A stretch of DNA of 8,146 nt, taken from the NCBI GenBank assembly GCA_036171455.1, contig JAVHRB010000072.1:1-8146 (forward strand), in the 5' to 3' direction. The position numbers and the translations under genes were made by a program. The first letter of the stretch is position 1. The number at the start of each line of letters is the position of its first letter. Below, piece by piece: positions 1-5,109 of this stretch. Source of the stretch: CAIVSN01 sp036171455. Lineage in GTDB: Bacteria; Patescibacteriota; Gracilibacteria; BD1-5; UBA2023. The notes below the pieces were generated by a model. It had not been told where the DNA came from and made no database searches. It saw only the letters and a list, made by a program, of their open reading frames with translations.

Positions 1-92
1 AAAGTTAAATTGTGAGAATTATATGATATTTGCGGGGGGGCAAGTTTTTTTGAAAAATCCCGTAGCTAGTAGAATACATTTTGTGCATCGCT

Positions 93-121
93 GGAAATAT
101 CCCGAATTACTGGATATTTTC
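93..121. other. inverted repeat upstream of ppiB
   Basis: Two near-complementary 10-base arms (93-102 and 112-121, one G-T wobble) flank a 9-base loop. No T-run follows on either strand, so it is not a convincing intrinsic terminator. It could be the end of an upstream transcript or a protein-binding inverted repeat. The flanking bases 1-252 hold no other gene I can support. Confidence 0.3.
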
Positions 122-190
122 GGGGAAAATATAAGACAATGGTCCGTATCGCAAAAAATCTCAACATCAACTCGCAAAAATATCGTTTTT

Positions 191-199
191 TGATACAAT
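191..199 (+). promoter_or_regulatory. possible extended -10 promoter for ppiB
   Basis: The sequence TGATACAAT has the TG-N-TAnnnT form of an extended -10 element and lies about 54 bases before the ppiB ATG at 253. No good -35 hexamer is found 17 bases upstream, which extended -10 promoters tolerate. The predicted start near 206 would give a leader of roughly 47 bases with no visible Shine-Dalgarno sequence. Confidence 0.3.
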
Positions 200-252
200 C
201 CAAAAACAAAGTCGCCCCTATCCCGAGCGCATTTAATTTTTATCAATATTCC

Positions 253-756
253 ATGACCCAAGTCCTCATCACCACCACCATCGGCAACTTCACCGTTGAA
301 ACCGAAGACGCAAAAGCTCCGCTTACCGTCGAAAACTTTCTCAAATACGTCCGCGAAGGCTTCTACGACGGAGTAATTTTTCACCGTGTCATCCCAAATT
401 TTATGATCCAATGTGGAGGCTTCGAGCCGGGAATGACCGAAAAAACCACCCGTGAAACCATCAAGCACGAAGGAAACACCGAGCTTAAAAACCTCCGAGG
501 AACCCTCGCTATGGCCCGCACCAATGCGCCGCATTCCGCGAGTTCTCAATTTTTTATCAACACCGTTGATAACGAGTTTCTCAACTTTTCCTCGCCAGGA
601 GGCAACGGTTGGGGATACGCAGTTTTTGGCAAAGTCACTGAGGGAATGGAAGTCATCGATGTCATCGAAAAAGTCGAGACCGGACGAAAAGGCCATCATG
701 ATGACGTTCCGGAAACGGACGTAGTAATCGTGTCGATGAAGGTGGTCGGGGAATAG
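253..756 (+). CDS. ppiB: peptidyl-prolyl cis-trans isomerase, cyclophilin type (PpiB-like)
   Basis: This 167-residue protein is a single-domain cyclophilin, which catalyses cis-trans isomerisation of Xaa-Pro bonds during folding. It lacks a signal peptide, so it should be cytoplasmic. The core is clear: FHRVIPNFMIQ (residues 43-53) carries the catalytic Arg45 and the Phe-Met-x-Gln pocket. RGTLAMART (82-90), SQFFIN (98-103) and GWGYAVFGKV (119-128) follow in the usual order. Length and sequence match E. coli PpiB closely over the whole length. Residue 54 is Cys (TGT) where E. coli has Gly, in an otherwise conserved GGG run beside the active site. The frame is open back to an ATG at 139, but those 38 residues have no counterpart in PpiB proteins, so the ATG at 253 is chosen. 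It has no clear Shine-Dalgarno sequence. It ends at TAG and contains no UGA codon. It is probably transcribed separately from glyS, which has its own promoter. Confidence 0.95.
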   Translation: MTQVLITTTIGNFTVETEDAKAPLTVENFLKYVREGFYDGVIFHRVIPNFMIQCGGFEPGMTEKTTRETIKHEGNTELKNLRGTLAMARTNAPHSASSQFFINTVDNEFLNFSSPGGNGWGYAVFGKVTEGMEVIDVIEKVETGRKGHHDDVPETDVVIVSMKVVGE

Positions 757-771
757 CCGAAATCAAAAAAA

Positions 772-799
772 TTTACATTCGGAAAATATCCCATATACT
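772..799 (+). promoter_or_regulatory. sigma70-type promoter of the glyS T-box leader
   Basis: TTTACA (772-777) and TATACT (794-799) are separated by 16 bases, a good match to a housekeeping promoter. The predicted start is about 805-807. That coincides with the first base of the 8-bp helix that opens the folded leader, which supports both calls. It lies 16 bases after the ppiB stop, so glyS need not depend on ppiB transcription. Confidence 0.6.
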
Positions 800-805
800 C
801 CTCCC

Positions 806-935
806 TGTTATTCGTCGATGCGGGGTGGAATCCGCGGAGAGTGACAAAAGAGTTGCCCGGAACTTCCGGGAACTTGGGTGGAACCGCCGGGAATGTCCCG
901 GTCCCAAGACTTTATTTTTATAAGGTCTATTTTAT
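806..935 (+). ncRNA. T-box riboswitch leader (glycine), compact form
   Basis: T-box leaders bind a matching tRNA and raise expression when it is uncharged. The antiterminator/antisequestrator here is canonical. Helix A1 pairs 873-878 with 903-908 (six Watson-Crick pairs), followed by a 7-base bulge TGGAACC (879-885), then helix A2 pairing 886-892 with 896-902. The bulge begins TGGA, complementary to a UCCA tRNA 3' end. U is the usual discriminator of bacterial tRNA-Gly, and glyQS T-boxes use the same variant. Upstream, 851-874 forms a stem III-like hairpin (CCCGG/CCGGG plus AGTT/AACT). Bases 806-846 fold as a very short stem I: 806-813 pair with 839-846 and 819-823 with 832-836. The internal loop has GGA (a glycine codon) at or near 836-838, a candidate specifier. 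A 9-bp hairpin (907-928) buries the AAGG ribosome-binding site (922-925) and overlaps A1, suggesting translational control. The antiterminator is firm; stem I, specifier and mechanism are inferred. Confidence 0.8.
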
Positions 936-2345
936 ATGGAAATGAAACAACTCGTCGATCTCTCCAAACTCAAAGGGTTTGTCTATCAGGGGTCAGAAAT
1001 CTACGGAGGACTCGCCAATTCGTGGGACTATGGTCCATACGGGGCGATGCTCAAGGAAAACATCAAGAATGCCTGGATCAAGAATTTTGTCCAGAAACGA
1101 TCCGACATGGTTCTGCTCGATGCAGCCATTCTCATGAACCCAAATGTCTGGGTCGCGAGTGGACATGTTTCCAATTTTTCTGATCCGCTCATGGAGTGCC
1201 GGGATTGCCACACCCGTCACCGGGCCGACAAACTCGTGGAAGAAGCCATCGAAAAGGACGCAAAATTCCCCGTTCCAGAAAATTGGGCGGGTGATAAAAC
1301 TCCGAATGAAGATTTCAACGCTTATATACAAGCGGGACATATCCCATGTCCGAATTGCGGCAAGAAAAACTGGACGGACATTCAACGGTTCAATCTCATG
1401 CTCTCGACGCATCAGGGAGTAACGGAAGATTCGACTTCCCTCGTGTACCTCCGACCAGAAACAGCCCAGGGGATATTCGTTAATTTTACCAATGTAGCAC
1501 GTTCAAGTCGCAAAAAGGTACCATTTGGTATCGCTCAATGCGGAAAAGCGTTCCGTAATGAAATCACGCCGAAGAATTTCATTTTCCGAACCCGCGAATT
1601 CGAACAGATTGAAATCGAGTATTTCTGCGAACCCGGAACGGATGAAAAATTCTTCCAACAGTGGCACGATGATGAATCCGCATTCTTCACAGAAGTCCTC
1701 GGACTCAAAAAGGATCACGTACGATTCGTGGAAATCCCCAAGGAAGGACTCCCACATTACTCCAAACGAGCCGGTGACTTCGAATACCTCTTCCCGTTCG
1801 GCTGGGGAGAAATCTCGACCTTGGCGAATCGAACTGATTTTGATCTCAAAGCGCATATGACGCAGTCCAAACAGGATTTGAGTTATGTGACTCAAGAACT
1901 CGTCGGCGACCAACAGGTCACGAAAAAGTACCTGCCGTACGTCATCGAGCCGTCTATCGGACTTTCTCGACTTACCCTTGCGAGCCTTGCAGACGCCTAT
2001 GACGAAGTCAAAATGGAAGACGGTACGACCCGCATCGTCATGCGATTCCCGAATGCTATCGCCCCGGTAAAAATCGCCATCCTCCCGCTCGTCAAAAAAC
2101 TCGGAGCCGAAGCGATGCAGGTATTCAAACTCCTCTCCGAACACTTCGTCTGCGAATATGACGAAGTCGGAGCCATCGGAAAACGGTACTACCGAGCCGA
2201 CGAAGCCGGAATGCCCTATGCCATCTGTGTCGACAGCGAAAACTTCGAACAAAAGCAAGTGACCGTTCGTGACCGAGACACCGGAACGCAGGAAACGATA
2301 AAAATGGAAAATCTCGTGGAATTCTTCCGAGGGAAGGGGTGTTAA
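936..2345 (+). CDS. glyS: glycyl-tRNA synthetase, class II alpha2 type
   Basis: This 469-residue enzyme attaches glycine to tRNA-Gly in the cytoplasm. It is the single-chain homodimer type, not the split GlyQ/GlyS tetramer. Visible parts in order: the N-terminal 'GSEIYGGLANSWDYGPYG' stretch (19-36), typical of the family; a four-cysteine zinc-ribbon-like insertion (Cys88, Cys91, Cys138, Cys141); YLRPETAQG (171-179); motif 2 at FRNEI...RTREFEQIE (206-226); motif 3 at EPSIGLSRL (338-346); and a C-terminal anticodon-binding domain from about 372. The length is usual for the family. The ATG at 936 follows a weak AAGG site that the T-box leader can hide. In a UGA-glycine organism this enzyme must also charge tRNA-Gly(UCA). 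Notably, the gene itself contains no UGA codon and ends at TAA. Confidence 0.97.
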   Translation: MEMKQLVDLSKLKGFVYQGSEIYGGLANSWDYGPYGAMLKENIKNAWIKNFVQKRSDMVLLDAAILMNPNVWVASGHVSNFSDPLMECRDCHTRHRADKLVEEAIEKDAKFPVPENWAGDKTPNEDFNAYIQAGHIPCPNCGKKNWTDIQRFNLMLSTHQGVTEDSTSLVYLRPETAQGIFVNFTNVARSSRKKVPFGIAQCGKAFRNEITPKNFIFRTREFEQIEIEYFCEPGTDEKFFQQWHDDESAFFTEVLGLKKDHVRFVEIPKEGLPHYSKRAGDFEYLFPFGWGEISTLANRTDFDLKAHMTQSKQDLSYVTQELVGDQQVTKKYLPYVIEPSIGLSRLTLASLADAYDEVKMEDGTTRIVMRFPNAIAPVKIAILPLVKKLGAEAMQVFKLLSEHFVCEYDEVGAIGKRYYRADEAGMPYAICVDSENFEQKQVTVRDRDTGTQETIKMENLVEFFRGKGC

Positions 2346-2353
2346 GAGAGAGT

Positions 2354-2507
2354 TATACCAAAATAACGTAAATCGCAGTACTTACCGCGAACGTGACCGG
2401 GAGGATATATTTTCGTTTCCGAGCTTGTCCGGCGCGGTCTGGACCGAAGGAAAAGAAAACATATCCTCCCGAGGCAGTGAGCAAATGGAGTTAAGTTAAT
2501 TTGGTAT
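2354..2507 (+). ncRNA. candidate structured RNA with long two-part stem
   Basis: An outer stem pairs 2355-2367 with 2495-2507 (12 of 13 positions) and can be extended by 2369-2371 with 2491-2493. An inner stem pairs 2398-2408 with 2461-2471 perfectly (11 bp). It continues through 2410-2420 against 2449-2459 with one mismatch, then a GTCC/GGAC helix (2427-2430 with 2441-2444). Unpaired stretches of about 26 and 19 bases lie between the outer and inner stems. A closing stem, large central bubble and long terminal hairpin in about 155 nt resemble the general shape of 6S RNA, but I see no conserved sequence that proves this. It does not match the conserved cores of RNase P RNA, tmRNA or SRP RNA that I can recall. 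It sits 9 bases after the glyS stop and before a terminator, so it could be a separate RNA or a processed glyS 3' UTR. The opposite strand is possible because helices are symmetric. Confidence 0.45.
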
Positions 2508-2519
2508 TAGAATCGTAGT

Positions 2520-2555
2520 AAAAAAAACAGCCTTGGTGAAACGTGCTGTTTTTTT
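2520..2555. terminator. intrinsic terminator, bidirectional
   Basis: A run of eight A, a CAGC/GCTG stem (2528-2531 with 2545-2548) with a 13-base loop, and a run of seven T. The A and T runs pair with each other and give a U-tract on both strands. On the + strand it would end the glyS/structured RNA transcript. On the - strand it lies about 67 bases past the stop of the 2622-3404 gene. Confidence 0.75.
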
Positions 2556-2621
2556 GTGAGGGGAAATTTTCCAGAATGACAAAAATGAATGAGTATGCTG
2601 ACTCCTCATTTTGACATACGT

Positions 2622-3404
2622 TTATTGTATATTCTTAAAAATGAAAACGTCATCGGAATTTCGAATTTTTTTCAAGCAAACGGTATTCGCATTTGGGTTT
2701 CCGATTCATTCCGGAGATATGCCACCAAGTAAATTCGTATGACTGAGATTATTATCCAATATGGAAACCACCTTATTTTTCGTATTGGAATTCCCAAACA
2801 TAGAGGATTTGCCAATTCGGACACCTTTCCAATAATCGTCCAAATTATCAGCATCGAATACGATTTCCCCTCCGTTCGAGGTCAATATTCATAAAAATTC
2901 AAAATCACTTCTCCGACCCAGCTCCGTAGCGTTTCCATGATAATCGTTACAAAGTACGTAACCTCGTAGGTTCAAATTCTTTTCTATCTCAGAAAAGGAA
3001 ACGACCGGATTGAAAAGCAACAAAAGATTGATTTCTGAAATTATTTTTCTCGTGTCGAAGCATGTCACATCTTCATGATAGGCTGCCAATCTCTTCTTTT
3101 TCAAAGCGTCCATGGAATACTCGTTCCCGTCAGCATAGACAACCAGGCTATTGGGGAAAGCGATACTCGGAGCATAATCTGATCCGGATGAAGGATAATA
3201 CACATTTCACACGTCATTGGCCATATAGTTTCAAAAGTAAATCATATGATTCTCGTACTCCGAACGGAACGGATCTATTTGATCATGAGCACGAAAAACA
3301 TTATTTCTTTCGAATTCTTTCGTTTCTTCTTCGCTCGGACATAATTCCGGGGGAACCATACCGCTATGCAATCGAAAAGGAAAGACATCGAAAGAATTCG
3401 TCAT
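2622..3404 (-). CDS. unrecognised 260-residue protein with four in-frame UGA (Gly) codons
   Basis: Read with UGA as glycine this is one open frame from ATG 3404 to TAA 2622. The standard code breaks it at 3231-3233, 3207-3209, 2889-2891 and 2706-2708 (residues 58, 66, 172, 233). The recovered sequence is protein-like across the breaks, for instance NVYYPSSGSDYAPSI and FPNSLVVYAD (about 67-92). That stretch recalls a Rossmann-type nucleotide or SAM-binding start (P-S-S-G-S-D, then a strand ending in D). The resemblance is weak and I do not name a family. A second ordered stretch, VLCNDYHGNATEL, lies near 152-164. No signal peptide or membrane segment is evident. No ATG, GTG or TTG occurs in frame upstream before the stop at 3492-3494, so the start is fairly secure. 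A TATAAT lies about 24 bases upstream. It is divergent from the 3507 gene and probably stands alone. Confidence 0.75.
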
Positions 3405-3428
3405 GGTAAAAATGATTAATACAGAAAT

Positions 3429-3434
3429 ATTATA
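3429..3434 (-). promoter_or_regulatory. -10 box for the 2622-3404 gene
   Basis: A perfect TATAAT on the - strand lies 24 bases before the ATG at 3404, predicting a leader of about 18 bases. No convincing -35 hexamer is found at the usual spacing. The 102-base gap between this gene and the divergent gene at 3507 must hold the promoters of both. Confidence 0.45.
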
Positions 3435-3506
3435 AATTTTTCGTAACTTTTTCCATTTTTTCTTTTGAACCGCGGGTAATATCTTCGGGTATTAATCCCA
3501 TTGAAT

Positions 3507-3938
3507 ATGAATCATTCAGAAATTTTCTTGAACAAATACGAGCAAAATGTCGTCGAAGATATCCTCACCCTCAAGCCCGGCACGGACGAATACGGAAAAT
3601 ACTGGTCATGGATAGCCCGCAATGAAACGGGGTTCCGCCACAATGGAAATACCGTTCGCGATTTCGAACTTCGGATATATGGAAAAGACCTCTGGAGAGT
3701 ATTGCTGATGAATCGCGAAGTAATCGATTTCCTGGCGACCAACAATCACGACAATTGGTATCATGTGAATTGAATCGCCCCGAATTCATGACTCAGTATT
3801 GATTTGCCCCGGACTTACGATTCCAAAACCAATATTTTTATCATAATGCAGGGTGTGCATTTTTGGGTAGATGCTCTGATACAGAAATCGGGATCGGAGT
3901 TTGGGAATTTTCTACCTAATGAAATACCCACATCCTAA
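3507..3938 (+). CDS. unrecognised small protein, 143 residues, two UGA (Gly) codons
   Basis: The first 88 codons are an ordinary open frame rich in aromatic and charged residues (KYWSWIARNETGF, LWRVLLMNREVIDFL). Under the standard code it stops at TGA 3771-3773. Under code 25 it passes that TGA and another at 3789-3791 (residues 89 and 95) and ends at TAA 3936-3938. This adds 55 residues, including NIFIIMQGVHFWVDALIQK. No signal peptide or transmembrane segment is obvious. A TTG two codons upstream (3501) is an alternative start. No Shine-Dalgarno sequence is visible before either. TTGAAC (3465-3470) with TATTAA (3490-3495) could be a promoter, though the 19-base spacing is long. I do not recognise the family. 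The extension follows from the code; its independent support is only that it remains open and mixed in composition. Confidence 0.6.
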
Positions 3939-4276
3939 CCCCAAACGCACATTCTCACAAATTCAGAACGAGCAATTTTTCTATACTGTTTGTAGGATAC
4001 TTCGCGAAGGATTTTTTGCTTGCCGATTTCAGTTGTCAAAGAAAAAGTTAAAATGTCGTGTTTCACCGAGTATCCAGTTACTATAGAAATGTCGGGTCAG
4101 GTATTTCGTATCTATGATCCTGATAATGTCGGTGGAAGTTTCAATTTTTCATAGGATTGTTCCCTTTGATGTTTGGATATTTCTCTATAGGTCACTTCCA
4201 TTCATCGGTAATATATATGGTGAATGAAGAAATTGAGGTTTTATTTTCCCATTGGGTGGAATAGAGCCCAAATTTT
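3939..4276. other. 338-base stretch with no supported gene
   Basis: With UGA treated as sense, all six frames are broken by TAA or TAG. The longest items are an ATG frame at 3919-4086 (55 residues, lysine-rich, overlapping the previous gene) and a + frame open from about 3996 to TAG at 4152-4154. The latter ends in readable sequence such as IEMSGQVFRIYDPDNVGGSF (about 4086-4145). It may be a small gene starting at ATG 4053 or the relic of a larger one. Neither has a ribosome-binding site. The rest is AT-rich with no clear repeat, hairpin or RNA gene. Confidence 0.4.
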
Positions 4277-4305
4277 TTGACGCACCAAGATATTTCGCAT
4301 AGAAT
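4277..4305 (+). promoter_or_regulatory. promoter of the exported coiled-coil gene
   Basis: TTGACG (4277-4282), a 17-base spacer and TAGAAT (4300-4305) make a near-consensus housekeeping promoter. The start is expected near 4312, leaving about 16 bases before the ATG at 4328 and no Shine-Dalgarno sequence. The same TAGAAT -10 and 17-base spacing recur before the next gene. Confidence 0.65.
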
Positions 4306-4327
4306 TGGGATAATTAAATATTTTCAT

Positions 4328-5047
4328 ATGGCAAGCAACGTACTCGGGGGAAACGCGGAAGAAACGGACAAAGCTCCAAAATCCGGACTCAAAAACGCGG
4401 CAGCCGGAATAGCCCTGGGGGTCACGCTCGCGCTTGCCGGAACACCTGCGGGAGCAGCGGAAACGACGGCGCAGATGGAGGCGGCGAGGGAAATGTGCCT
4501 GGCGGACTCCAAAGCGAAAAGTACGAGCCTACTGAAACTCGCTGAAACCAAACGCGCGGCGGCAGCGGAGTTCGAAAAGGCGGGAGAAGGAGAAAAAGCG
4601 AAGGTGGAAATGGAAAAAGTTGCGAAGTTGGAAAAGAAGTTCCAGGAGTTGGTAGAGAGTTGTATGGAGTTGGTAGTCGTTCAGAATAGAAGCCGGGAAG
4701 CGGATGCGAGGATTGCGAGCGCAGACGCGAAGATTGCGAGCGCGGATGCAGATATTATAAAACTGGATAGGATTAAAAAGGAAGGTGATGAAATCAATTT
4801 GGAATTTCAAACACTGACCCAAGCACTGAATGATTATTCCATCGGAAAAATCACAGCCGAACAATTCAAATCAAAAATCACAAATGTATGATTGTTTTTT
4901 GAACGCGTAAGAATACATATCATAGAAGCAAGAGGTGTAATGACGGATTCGAAATATATACAAATGTATAACCAACTCGAACAAAGTATTCTGAAATTCA
5001 GTCAAAATCCAAATATTCCATCACTCGTCAAAACGGTTAAAAAATAA
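4328..5047 (+). CDS. probable exported coiled-coil protein, 239 residues, one UGA (Gly) codon
   Basis: The N-terminus has a polar, Lys-containing stretch (1-23), a hydrophobic segment (24-43, NAAAGIALGVTLALAGTPAG) and an AGA/AET junction near residue 44 that looks like a signal-peptidase I site. The n-region is unusually long. The mature part is nearly all helix-forming, Ala/Glu/Lys-rich coiled coil. Two cysteines (57 and 112) could form a disulfide outside the membrane. Three heptads, ADARIAS, ADAKIAS and ADADIIK (125-145), follow. The frame meets TGA at 4889-4891 (residue 188). Read as Gly, it continues for 51 codons to TAA 5045-5047, with a terminator starting about ten bases later, which supports the longer form. 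The alternative is a separate 35-residue ORF from ATG 4940, preceded by AGAGGTG. The ATG at 4328 is chosen because it follows the promoter; the frame is open further up but lies inside the promoter. Function unknown; pairing with the next gene suggests a related role. Confidence 0.75.
4700..4762 (+). repeat. three 21-bp in-frame repeats (heptads)
   Basis: Three consecutive 21-base units encode ADARIAS, ADAKIAS and ADADIIK. The first two are nearly identical in DNA, the third has diverged. They keep the coiled-coil heptad in register, so copy-number change would lengthen or shorten the rod without breaking the frame. Confidence 0.7.
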
Positions 5048-5056
5048 TTTCAAAAG

Positions 5057-5093
5057 AAAAAAAATCCTCGTTTTTTGCATTGGGGATTTTTTT
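5057..5093 (+). terminator. intrinsic terminator after the exported coiled-coil gene
   Basis: A run of A pairs with a run of seven T, and ATCCTCG (5064-5070) pairs with TGGGGAT (5081-5087) with two wobbles, leaving a 10-base loop. It starts about ten bases after TAA 5047 and 165 after the TGA at 4891, which favours TAA as the real stop. Its 3' half overlaps the promoter of the next gene. Confidence 0.75.
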
Positions 5094-5103
5094 ATGATAG
5101 AAT
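5075..5103 (+). promoter_or_regulatory. promoter of the large coiled-coil gene, leaderless
   Basis: TTGCAT (5075-5080), a 17-base spacer and TAGAAT (5098-5103). The expected start is at or next to the ATG at 5110, so the mRNA would be leaderless. There is no Shine-Dalgarno sequence. The -35 sits in the loop of the preceding terminator hairpin, so termination and initiation signals overlap here. Confidence 0.6.
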
Positions 5104-5109
5104 TTCACT

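Noticed and set aside
139..252. N-terminal extension of ppiB to ATG 139
   Set aside because: PpiB proteins begin at the equivalent of ATG 253; the extra 38 residues are neither a signal peptide nor family sequence and overlap the probable promoter.
2..379. + strand frame open from the window edge through two TGA codons to TAA, overlapping ppiB
   Set aside because: The second half is a low-complexity Ser/Thr/Pro/Lys shadow of ppiB in another frame; the first 60 codons look more protein-like but cannot be supported without upstream sequence.
19..699. 226-codon open frame on the - strand opposite ppiB
   Set aside because: It is antisense to a very well conserved cyclophilin and its Phe/Gly/Asp-rich composition is typical of a reverse-frame shadow.
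879..1183. + frame running from the T-box into glyS
   Set aside because: It lies across the riboswitch and the start of glyS in another frame and has no protein-like features.
1503..2258. 251-codon open frame on the - strand opposite glyS
   Set aside because: It is fully antisense to conserved glycyl-tRNA synthetase, with no independent promoter or recognisable domain.
2354..2507. Firm naming of the structured RNA as 6S, SRP RNA, RNase P RNA or tmRNA
   Set aside because: No conserved sequence core of these RNAs is seen and the length excludes RNase P RNA and tmRNA; only the overall shape suggests 6S.
3901..4086. 61-codon + frame (TTG start, ATG at 3919)
   Set aside because: Overlaps the end of the 3507-3938 gene, has no ribosome-binding site and no recognisable sequence pattern.
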